Source: Saprospiraceae bacterium
GTDB lineage: Bacteria; Bacteroidota; Bacteroidia; Chitinophagales; Saprospiraceae
Length of the DNA: 12,200 nt
NCBI GenBank assembly: GCA_020630355.1
Contig: JAHDBO010000038.1
Location: 1 to 12,200 of the forward strand
Reading direction: 5' to 3'
Made by a program: the position numbers and the translations under genes. The notes beneath the pieces were generated by a model. That model searched no databases and had not been told where the DNA came from. It was given only the letters and a program-made list of their open reading frames with translations. This document shows positions 5,820 to 12,200 of the stretch, one piece after another. Every line of letters starts with the position of its first letter. Within the stretch, counting starts at the first letter, position 1.

Positions 5820-8800
5820 ATGAAAACTTTCTTGCCAAAAGCCATCCTATCTATATTCGTTTTTATTTGGTTAGGTTTCACCAATTTATATGCTCAAGAT
5901 ATTGATAGAGTACAAGGAGATGTATTGATACGGCTTGCGCCGAATGTGGATGCAGAACTACTCGCAGAACGATATCAGAGATGGAATGGATTGCCCACTA
6001 GAATGAGCTTGAAGAAAAAAGTTTCTCATCACCTGAATATCTGGCTCTATCATTTTGACTATAAACGAATCCATGAAAACCGTTTTCTAAACGAATTGAA
6101 AAGTTCAAAATTAGTCATTGAAGCACAGTTCAATCACTTGGTCAAAAACCGGGCGGTTCCCAACGACCCCCTGTTCAGTAACCAATGGCAGTATATTAAT
6201 GATGGTAGCAGTGGGGGTATTTTAGATGCGGATATAGATGCCGATGAAGCTTGGGATATTACGACAGGCGGTTTGACTGCCCTAGGGGATACCATCGTAG
6301 TCTGTGTGATAGATGATGGTGTAGACGTCAATCACGAAGATATGGCGGAAAACCTTTGGGTGAATCATGGTGAAATTCCGAATAACGGTATTGATGATGA
6401 TGGAAATGGCTTTATAGACGATTATCGAGGGTGGAACTCTTTCAGCGGGAATGATGATATAACGGATGGTGGCGTCGGTGGTGGACATGGTACGCCCGTA
6501 GCGGGAATCGTCGGGGCGAAAGGCAATAACGGCGTAGGGGTCGCCGGTGTCAATTGGGATGTCAAATTGATGATTGTCGTTGGAGGAAGTGGCGATGAGG
6601 CAGAAGTCTTGATGAGTTATGATTATCCGCTTGGTCTACGTAAGATGTACAATGCCTCTGGAGGTGCTGAAGGTGCTTTTGTGGTGAGTACCAATGCTTC
6701 CTGGGGGATTGATAACGGGCAAGCTGCTGATGCTCCTTTATGGTGCGCTATGTATGATACGCTGGGAACACACGGTATCATCAGCTGTGGTGCTACCGCC
6801 AATGCTTCCATTAATGTAGATGTGGATGGAGATTTGCCAACGGCTTGCCCTAGTGATTATCTGATAGCGGTGACCAATATGGATAGAACAGATACAAAAG
6901 TAGGTGGGGCTGGTTTTGGTGTGAATTCTATTGATTTAGGGGCTTTTGGGAGAGATACTTATACGCCTCAAGTTAACGATGGATATGGTCCTTTTGGGGG
7001 AACTTCTGGGGCAACGCCTCATGTCACAGGTGCAGTTGCCTTGCTTTACTCGCACCCTTGCCCTGGTTTTATTGCCCTAGCGAAAGGTGACCCTAGAAGA
7101 GGTGCGGAGCTGGCAAAGCAGTACATTATGGGAGGGGTCGACCCTAACAATAGCCTCGTTGGCCTGACGGTGACAGAAGGACGGTTGAATATTAAAAACT
7201 CCCTAGACCTCTTGGCCAGCGAATGTGATAGCGAGGGCTGCTATATTCCCTTTAGCTTGACTACAACAGATTTGACATTGGATGCCGCTATCTTATCTTG
7301 GAATTCAGGTACGGCCTCAGATACTTTTAATTTGAGGTATAGAGTAGTCGGAGAAGCGACATGGACAGAAGTTTCGTTACTAGATACCAATCGATACGAA
7401 ATTGCAAACCCAATGCAGTGTACGGACTATGAGTTTCAAGTACAGGCGATTTGTAATGGAGCATTGACAGATTATTCTTCCAGTTTCGTGTTTGAATCGG
7501 AAGGCTGTTGCGACCCTCCGTCAGGTATTTTGGCGGAAGCCATATCCGAATCTATCATCAGTGTAGAATGGAACAATGTAGCTCTAGCGGATTCTTTTGA
7601 ACTGTCTTTCAAAACGATGGAAGCAACTGATTGGGACAGTATCAATGTCAACGGGACAATGCAAGTCCTAGAAGGATTATCACCGTGTACTTTTTATGCA
7701 ATTCGATTGAAAACTTACTGCCCATTAGATAATTCGGATGATTCACAAATTATTACCGTCCGCACTAAGGGATGTGGTGCTTGTGTCGATGCAACTTATT
7801 GTCCGGCAAAAGCCAATGATGATAGTTTTGAGTTTATTTCAAATGTAACCATAGCGGACTTAAATTCAAGCACAGGAGCATCAGGTGGATATGAAGATTT
7901 GACAAGTGCTTCGACTGCTCTGACTATAGGAACGGAATATCCACTTTCATTGACACCTTCGTTTTCCACGATACAGACGCAGCAAATTTTTGAGGTGTGG
8001 TTTGATTTTAATCAAGATGGTGATTTCGAGGATGATTTTGAAAAAGCATTTATTTCTGAACGAACAACAACCACAGTGTCTGGAGTGGTTACCGTTCCTA
8101 CGGATGCTGTGCTTGGTTCGACCAGGATGAGAGTGGTTATGAAATTCAGCTCTGCACTAAACGAACCTTGTGGTACGTATGACTTTGGAGAAGTAGAAGA
8201 TTACTGTGTGGATATTGTCGATACAGATGCTTGTATTGCACCCGTCTTCTTTGAGGCAGAAGAAGTAAGTGGGAGTAGTGTGAGTTTGACTTGGGATGCA
8301 CTCGACCAAGTAGATGAATTTTTGGTAGAGTATATTAATGATAATTTATCAGATTGGGTGGCTACTACAACAAACTCCAATTCAATCACAATTAACGAAC
8401 TGACACCATGTACGCCCCACCAATTCAGGGTGACTGCTTTTTGCGATGGAGCGGCAGGGGCTGTTTCTCAGGTTTTAAACATCTCAACAAAAGATTGCGG
8501 AACCTGCCTTGATTTACCTTATTGCAATTCGTTGTCGGAAGATTCTGAATTCGAGTGGATAGATTCTATTTATGTGAACGATATGGTCAATGGTTCTGGA
8601 AATAATGGAGGCTACAGTTATTTTGAAGGACCGACAACTACATTGGAACAAGGTATGAGTTATCCTGTTCGGCTTGTGCCTGGTTTTGAAGACGGTGCTT
8701 TTGATGAGTTTTTTAGAATATGGATTGACTTCGACCAAGATGGAGTATTTTCAGGTGTTGAGTTGGTATTTGACGAGGGGAATGTGACCTCTGCCGTAGA

Positions 8801-9509
8801 GGGTACTATCAGCATACCCGCAACGGCTTTGGATGGAGAAACGAGGATGAGAATCGCCATGAAATTCGATGAAATACCAGAGCCTTGTGAAAGTTTCGAT
8901 TTTGGAGAGGTAGAGGACTATTGTATTACTATCGGTGAGCCAACAGAGGAGCCTTGTTTTGAACCATCTAATCTGGCTGTAACTAATATTATGAACACTT
9001 CAGCCGTACTTAACTGGACGGCCAGCGGAGCGGCTATCGGCTTTGAAATCCAATACCGACCACTAGGGACAACGGAATGGATAGGCGATGCTGGCAATGG
9101 AACGACCTACAATTTCACAGGTCTAACAGCCTGTACGGAATATGAATATCAAGTGCAAACAATTTGTAATGTGGGTGTCTCAGATTATACTGGTATCAAC
9201 ACATTCACGACGGATTGCAACACAAGTTTGTTTGAAATAGAAAAATACACGTTAACATTAAATGCCTTTCCAAATCCTTTCCAAAAAAACACCATCATCC
9301 AATTCCAATCGGATGAAAATACAGAAGGGCAAGTGGCTATTTTTAATGTGAACGGGCAACAGCTTGGTACAATTGCTAAGATTGGAATTAACCTAGGAAC
9401 GAATACAATCGAGCTTAACCAATTGGAACGCGAGTCGTCGGGCGTCTATATCGTGCGGATTCTTTCAGGGAAACACCGTGGGATGTTAAGGCTTCTAAAA
9501 TTAGAATAA
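5820..9509 (+). CDS. Secreted subtilisin-like protease (S8) with FN3 and GEVED modules and a T9SS sorting domain
   Basis: A 1229-residue serine endopeptidase predicted to be exported by Sec and then secreted or surface-anchored by the type IX system. Residues 1-26 are a signal peptide ending YAQ, and a propeptide runs to about 115. The catalytic domain follows, with D165 in VIDDG, H223 in GGHGT and S396 in GGTSGATP; N328 in ATAN probably supplies the oxyanion hole in place of the usual AAGN. A Ca-binding-like loop rich in Asp and Gly lies at 188-201. Then come FN3 (about 474-563), FN3 (564-651), GEVED (652-800), FN3 (805-893), GEVED (894-1040) and FN3 (1046-1133). Each FN3 ends with a CTxY-like to Cys spacing that may form a disulfide. 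Residues 1143-1229 form a type A sorting domain with FPNPF at 1150-1154, SGVYIVRI and a basic C-terminal end. It is probably monocistronic. The substrate is unknown; polymer or protein degradation outside the cell is likely. Confidence 0.93.
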   Translation: MKTFLPKAILSIFVFIWLGFTNLYAQDIDRVQGDVLIRLAPNVDAELLAERYQRWNGLPTRMSLKKKVSHHLNIWLYHFDYKRIHENRFLNELKSSKLVIEAQFNHLVKNRAVPNDPLFSNQWQYINDGSSGGILDADIDADEAWDITTGGLTALGDTIVVCVIDDGVDVNHEDMAENLWVNHGEIPNNGIDDDGNGFIDDYRGWNSFSGNDDITDGGVGGGHGTPVAGIVGAKGNNGVGVAGVNWDVKLMIVVGGSGDEAEVLMSYDYPLGLRKMYNASGGAEGAFVVSTNASWGIDNGQAADAPLWCAMYDTLGTHGIISCGATANASINVDVDGDLPTACPSDYLIAVTNMDRTDTKVGGAGFGVNSIDLGAFGRDTYTPQVNDGYGPFGGTSGATPHVTGAVALLYSHPCPGFIALAKGDPRRGAELAKQYIMGGVDPNNSLVGLTVTEGRLNIKNSLDLLASECDSEGCYIPFSLTTTDLTLDAAILSWNSGTASDTFNLRYRVVGEATWTEVSLLDTNRYEIANPMQCTDYEFQVQAICNGALTDYSSSFVFESEGCCDPPSGILAEAISESIISVEWNNVALADSFELSFKTMEATDWDSINVNGTMQVLEGLSPCTFYAIRLKTYCPLDNSDDSQIITVRTKGCGACVDATYCPAKANDDSFEFISNVTIADLNSSTGASGGYEDLTSASTALTIGTEYPLSLTPSFSTIQTQQIFEVWFDFNQDGDFEDDFEKAFISERTTTTVSGVVTVPTDAVLGSTRMRVVMKFSSALNEPCGTYDFGEVEDYCVDIVDTDACIAPVFFEAEEVSGSSVSLTWDALDQVDEFLVEYINDNLSDWVATTTNSNSITINELTPCTPHQFRVTAFCDGAAGAVSQVLNISTKDCGTCLDLPYCNSLSEDSEFEWIDSIYVNDMVNGSGNNGGYSYFEGPTTTLEQGMSYPVRLVPGFEDGAFDEFFRIWIDFDQDGVFSGVELVFDEGNVTSAVEGTISIPATALDGETRMRIAMKFDEIPEPCESFDFGEVEDYCITIGEPTEEPCFEPSNLAVTNIMNTSAVLNWTASGAAIGFEIQYRPLGTTEWIGDAGNGTTYNFTGLTACTEYEYQVQTICNVGVSDYTGINTFTTDCNTSLFEIEKYTLTLNAFPNPFQKNTIIQFQSDENTEGQVAIFNVNGQQLGTIAKIGINLGTNTIELNQLERESSGVYIVRILSGKHRGMLRLLKLE

Positions 9510-9518
9510 CCTTTTCCC

Positions 9519-9608
9519 AAAATAAAAAAATGCCCCCTCACCAACTTTTCGGGAGGGGGCATTCACACACTATGAGAACACCTTAAATTCTTGTAGGTTT
9601 TGTTCTGT
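9519..9608. repeat. Hairpin/box tandem repeat, unit 1
   Basis: First of four related units. It has an A-tract, a hairpin (9529-9539 pairing with 9553-9563), then the conserved box at 9564-9586, which starts CACACAC and ends GAGAACACCTTAA, followed by ATTCTTGTAGGTTT shared with unit 2. The hairpin loop shares CTTTT with the other units, but its stem sequence differs and is the longest, 11 bp. Confidence 0.85.
9521..9563 (-). terminator. Minus-strand intrinsic terminator in repeat unit 1
   Basis: Read on the minus strand, an 11-bp stem (AATGCCCCCTC with GAGGGGGCATT) is followed at once by seven Ts, then ATTTT. That is the textbook form of a Rho-independent terminator for transcription running leftward, towards the 3' end of the subtilase gene. 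In the plus direction no T-tract follows, so as a terminator for the subtilase gene it would be weaker. Confidence 0.65.
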
Positions 9609-9694
9609 GTTTTAAAGAAACTGCCCCAACCCTCTTTTGGGTAGGGCAGCCCACACACTATGAGAACACCTTAATTCTTGTAGGTTTCACTCAA
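9609..9694. repeat. Hairpin/box tandem repeat, unit 2
   Basis: The unit begins GTTTTAAAGAAACTG, as unit 3 does. The stem pairs CTGCCC (9621-9626) with GGGCAG (9644-9649), and an inner ACCC/GGGT pairing encloses the loop TCTTTT. The conserved box lies at 9652-9674 and is followed by ATTCTTGTAGGTTT. On the minus strand the hairpin is followed by TTTCTTT, giving it terminator polarity in that direction. Confidence 0.85.
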
Positions 9695-9790
9695 GTTTTA
9701 AAGAAACTGTCCCACCCTCTTTTGGACGGGACAGTCCACACACTATGAGAACACCTTAATATTTTTGAGCTAGATTATCTAGCGTTGTTA
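9695..9790. repeat. Hairpin/box tandem repeat, unit 3
   Basis: The stem is a perfect 8 bp, ACTGTCCC (9706-9713) with GGGACAGT (9728-9735). Relative to unit 2 a C-G pair has become T-A on both arms, a compensatory change. The box is at 9737-9759. After the box this unit differs from units 1 and 2: it carries a 15-nt palindrome, GCTAGAT-T-ATCTAGC, at 9769-9783. On the minus strand the main hairpin is followed by TTTCTTT. Confidence 0.85.
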
Positions 9791-9860
9791 GCTTTTAAAA
9801 AACTGCCCCGACTCTCTTTTGAACTAGGGCAGCTCACACTATGAGAACACCTTAAATATT
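9791..9860. repeat. Hairpin/box tandem repeat, unit 4
   Basis: This is the last and most diverged unit. The stem pairs CTGCCC (9803-9808) with GGGCAG (9827-9832) around a loop containing CTCTTTTG. The box at 9835-9855 lacks one CA of the leading CACACAC but is otherwise identical. On the minus strand the hairpin is followed by TTTTTT, again giving leftward terminator polarity. A further hairpin lies just beyond, at 9866-9898. Confidence 0.82.
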
Positions 9861-10350
9861 TCTTTGAGCGTTTCGCTTTATCGAAGCGTTTGTCGCTCGT
9901 TTCTATTATTAAGACTAAAATGAGCTTCGGAAAGCACAAAACTTTACATTCCTTTAACAGTGTTAATATTTTTTTCACACATTACACCGTTTTTATTTGT
10001 ACAAAGCGCTCCGAGCGCAAGGATGATGGCTTTCCATATTCCTTATTTGAGGTTTTGATAATAACAGCACTTGTCATTTTGCGAAAGAAGCGATTATCTT
10101 TATAACCTGTATTTTTATTAGTACATTCATGATGTACATTTGTACCCTTATAACTGATTGTATAGATTCAATTGTTGTACCAAGCATCGTTATCGTTTTT
10201 AAGTCTGGTTAAGGCTTTTTTATAATAATTTGAAAAAGAGGTTCTTAAATGTTAAAATAATGCTTGGTTAAAGATTTTAACGTCAGTTAATCAATGTTTA
10301 AAGCCCATTAAATACCGTTTCAAACAGTGTATTTTTATAAAAAAGAAGGG
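9856..10350. other. AT-rich gene-free stretch with palindromes, upstream of the PhoD-like gene
   Basis: No convincing gene is seen. It contains a two-tier hairpin at 9866-9898 (GAGCG/CGCTC outside, CGCTT/AAGCG inside), the palindrome TTTGTACAAA at 9996-10005 directly abutting GCGCTC-C-GAGCGC at 10006-10018, an inverted repeat GTACAT-N5-ATGTAC at 10121-10137, and a 9-bp inverted repeat ACCAAGCAT (10179-10187) with ATGCTTGGT (10260-10268). A TATAAT at 10221-10226 is present, but no exact TAnnTTTG promoter word was found before the PhoD-like gene. Confidence 0.5.
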
Positions 10351-11436
10351 ATGAAATATTATTGGATATATCTTGTTTTACTGAGTTTTTGGGCTTGTAA
10401 TCAGCCAGTGCCTAGAACAGTCGTCGTCGCTGCCGAGGTAGATTCTTACGATTACCGCCCTCAGTTGGTCGCCAAAGGGGAAACAGTTGCCGTGCTTGAC
10501 CAATCCAAACCGCTTCAACGAATCGCTTTTGGTTCTTGCAATAGGCAGGACAAACCCCAACCGCTTTGGGGCCCGATTATCAAAAGCCGTCCTGACTTAT
10601 GGATTTGGTTGGGAGATAATATCTATGGTGATTCGGAGCAGGCATCGGTGATGAAAGCGAAGTATGATAAACAACTCGCCCGACCTGGATATAAAATGCT
10701 GACGACCAAATGCCCTGTCATTGGGACTTGGGATGACCATGATTATGGTAGGAACGATGGAGATAAGAGATTCAAGAAAAAAGAACAGAACAAACAGCTG
10801 ATGCTCGATTTTCTAGGGGTCAGAAAAGATGCCAAACAAAGAAAAAGACCGGGTGCTTACAGTTCCTATACTATCGGACACGCCCCTCAGCAGGTAAAAA
10901 TCATCTTATTGGATAGTAGATGGTTTAAAGACCCTTGTGAGAAGGTCAACAAGCAATATGTGCCCAATGAAACAGGGGATATATTGGGAATGGCGCAGTG
11001 GAAATGGTTGAAGGAAGAATTGGATAATAGCAAGGCTTCTGTAAACATCATCGCAAACGGTACGCAGGTGATACCTACGGAACATCCTTTTGAAAAATGG
11101 GCAAATCACCCAAAATCCAGACGAGCGATATTGAAATTGATTGACCAAAGTCCAGCGAAAGGGATTATTTTATTGAGCGGTGATAGGCACATGTCAGAAT
11201 TTTCTAAAATTGATTTGCCATCAAAGGAGTTGTATGAGTTTACAGCAAGCGGCTTGACCCATACTTGGAAGGACATGCGAGAAGAACCTAACCGTTATCG
11301 GATAGGAGAGAAAGTGGTGGCGTTGAACTTTGGTTTGATGGAGTTTGATTGGTCGAAAAAACCAGTAGAAGCCAAATTGCAAATCAAAGGAAAAGACGGC
11401 AAGGTATATAGAGAAGAAGTGATTGCTTTACCTTAA
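10351..11436 (+). CDS. PhoD-like alkaline phosphatase / phosphodiesterase, lipoprotein
   Basis: Predicted metallophosphoesterase of the PhoD family, which cleaves phosphomono- and diesters outside the cytoplasm with a binuclear metal centre. The ATG at 10351 is chosen over a GTG at 10327 because MKYYWIYLVLLSFWAC forms a lipoprotein-like signal peptide with C16 as the probable acylated residue; the lipobox FWAC is atypical. GAAGGG sits directly before the ATG. Family motifs appear in order: GSC at 61-63 (Cys metal ligand), WLGDNIYGD at 86-94, WDDHDYG at 127-133, LLDSRW at 186-191, NGTQ at 236-239 and LLSGDRHMSE at 275-284 with metal-binding His280, then TASGLTHTW. Nothing is missing, so it should be active. 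The 361 residues are short for classical PhoD but usual for the compact PhoD-like group. It is followed after 2 bp by an exported-protein gene, so the two are probably co-transcribed. The substrate is unknown. Confidence 0.9.
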   Translation: MKYYWIYLVLLSFWACNQPVPRTVVVAAEVDSYDYRPQLVAKGETVAVLDQSKPLQRIAFGSCNRQDKPQPLWGPIIKSRPDLWIWLGDNIYGDSEQASVMKAKYDKQLARPGYKMLTTKCPVIGTWDDHDYGRNDGDKRFKKKEQNKQLMLDFLGVRKDAKQRKRPGAYSSYTIGHAPQQVKIILLDSRWFKDPCEKVNKQYVPNETGDILGMAQWKWLKEELDNSKASVNIIANGTQVIPTEHPFEKWANHPKSRRAILKLIDQSPAKGIILLSGDRHMSEFSKIDLPSKELYEFTASGLTHTWKDMREEPNRYRIGEKVVALNFGLMEFDWSKKPVEAKLQIKGKDGKVYREEVIALP

Positions 11437-11438
11437 AA

Positions 11439-11462
11439 ATGAAAATGAAAATGAAAATGAAA
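11439..11462 (+). repeat. Four tandem ATGAAA units at the start codon
   Basis: Four consecutive ATGAAA hexamers encode Met-Lys four times, so translation could begin at any of four in-frame ATGs. Changes in copy number would keep the frame and only lengthen or shorten the basic n-region of the signal peptide. Confidence 0.9.
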
Positions 11463-12152
11463 AATGGGCTTTTATTAATGTTGATGGGCTTTTTTATGGG
11501 GAGTGCTTTCGCACAACGCATTGCTCCTTTCCAGAAAGCAGATGCGGCAGCAATGGAAATCACCTCTGCTGTACAGAAGCAATTGACCCAAGAAGTCTGG
11601 AATTGTTATGACAGGTTTTTTGTGGACAGAGAAGGATACACTTCCAAACAAGGAATGCCTCGTTTGTTCCTGAAGGCAGATGGTACTTTTGTCCAAGGAA
11701 ATACCAAAGGCAGATGGGAGGTAGAAGGGAAAAATATGCTTAAAATCATGCCTGAAAGAACTCAGTTAAGAGGCAATGGGCGAGAAGTACTAGAGGGTGC
11801 TTATGCGGTTTATAATATTGATGAAAATCACCTTACACTGGTGAAAGTGTTGACGAGTTCCTCGGATATGGTCGTATCCTACCATTTTGAAAGCGAAACG
11901 GGGAGAATGGCACGCTTAGAAAAAGCATGGAAAGCCGAAACTTATGAGGAAAAACAAGAACGCTTGAAAAAGGCATCTTCTGATAAAATGAGTGATAATG
12001 TGGAGCTGGAAAAAGAAGAAAAGACAATTTTTAAAAATAAAGCCCTTAGACAATCTTCTGAAAATTCCTCCTCCAAAACAATAGATACGAGCAAAATGTC
12101 GGATGCAGAATTATTTATGCAAGGCTTGAAACGAGGAAAAAATACTAACTAA
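11439..12152 (+). CDS. Small exported protein of unknown function, possibly lipocalin-like
   Basis: I do not recognise a named family. The 237-residue product begins with a signal peptide (hydrophobic LLLMLMGFF, cleavage after AFA at residue 25), so it is periplasmic or outside the cell. Residues about 48-152 have a strand-rich pattern of the kind seen in lipocalin-like domains: RLFLKADGTF, then GRWEVEGKNMLKI, YAVYNI, HLTLVKVL and VVSYHF. This is an inference from pattern only. The C-terminal 80 residues are highly charged and probably helical or disordered (KAETYEEKQERLKKAS). There is one cysteine, C56. The start is ambiguous: four ATGAAA units at 11439-11462 give four in-frame ATGs. The gene follows the PhoD-like stop codon by 2 bp and ends before a strong hairpin, marking a two-gene operon. 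Confidence 0.8.
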   Translation: MKMKMKMKNGLLLMLMGFFMGSAFAQRIAPFQKADAAAMEITSAVQKQLTQEVWNCYDRFFVDREGYTSKQGMPRLFLKADGTFVQGNTKGRWEVEGKNMLKIMPERTQLRGNGREVLEGAYAVYNIDENHLTLVKVLTSSSDMVVSYHFESETGRMARLEKAWKAETYEEKQERLKKASSDKMSDNVELEKEEKTIFKNKALRQSSENSSSKTIDTSKMSDAELFMQGLKRGKNTN

Positions 12153-12170
12153 ATTTAGATTAGCTCCTAT

Positions 12171-12199
12171 TTGTCGGACACTTCAAAAGTGTCCGACAA
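12171..12199 (+). terminator. Terminator hairpin after the PhoD-like operon
   Basis: TTGTCGGACACTT (12171-12183) pairs perfectly with AAGTGTCCGACAA (12187-12199) around a 3-nt loop, CAA. It starts 18 bp after the stop codon of the last gene. The window ends here, so a T-tract cannot be checked. Confidence 0.7.
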
Positions 12200-12200
12200 G

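Noticed and set aside
9519..9860. CRISPR array
   Set aside because: There are only four units with 85-98 bp spacing. The repeats contain terminator-like hairpins with differing stems, the intervening sequence is partly shared (ATTCTTGTAGGTTT in units 1 and 2), and no cas gene is nearby.
9775..9978. A 67-codon open frame (-) across repeat unit 4
   Set aside because: It runs through the conserved hairpin and box of unit 4, which explain the sequence better than coding does.
9890..10105. A 71-codon open frame (+) in the intergenic stretch
   Set aside because: It spans the palindromes, has no recognisable domain or start signal, and its composition looks like AT-rich non-coding DNA.
10327..10350. 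GTG start adding eight residues to the PhoD-like protein
   Set aside because: The ATG at 10351 gives a compact signal peptide ending at C16 and is preceded by GAAGGG; the upstream GTG is less likely.

Overview
The window looks like Bacteroidota chromosome, probably from a Saprospira/Lewinella-type relative. The large secreted protease carries GEVED and fibronectin type III modules and ends in a type IX secretion sorting domain. Several genes have the phylum's -7 promoter word TAnnTTTG upstream, Shine-Dalgarno sequences are weak or absent, and almost every gene stops with TAA. No IS element, CRISPR array, tRNA or rRNA is visible.

Layout. (1) 1-2725: an AT-rich pair of surface-polysaccharide type genes, a GT2 glycosyltransferase (+) and a methyltransferase with a kinase-like C-terminal half (-). 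They converge and overlap by 30 bp at their 3' ends. (2) 2858-2919: a perfect 28-bp inverted repeat that probably terminates the next gene. (3) 2924-5638: a minus-strand stretch of conserved genes, namely an M48 metalloprotease lipoprotein and prfB (peptide chain release factor 2). prfB is a single frame without the programmed frameshift and ends in TGA. (4) 5820-9509: a 1229-residue secreted subtilase, divergent from prfB. (5) 9510-10350: a long gene-free stretch. Its first 350 bp hold four tandem copies of an unusual element: a GC-rich hairpin with a T-tract on the minus strand, next to a nearly invariant 21-23-nt box. The rest is AT-rich with several palindromes. (6) 10351-12152: a two-gene operon, a PhoD-like phosphatase lipoprotein and a small exported protein of unknown function, closed by a 13-bp stem hairpin at 12171-12199.

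How the genes work together. The GT and methyltransferase probably build or cap a surface glycan. The metalloprotease, subtilase, PhoD-like enzyme and the last protein are all predicted to leave the cytoplasm, so the window is dominated by envelope and secreted functions, with prfB the one translation gene. The observation most worth following is the four-copy hairpin/box array at about 9519-9860. Its polarity and a compensatory base pair suggest structured RNA made from the minus strand, or a stacked terminator/insulator.
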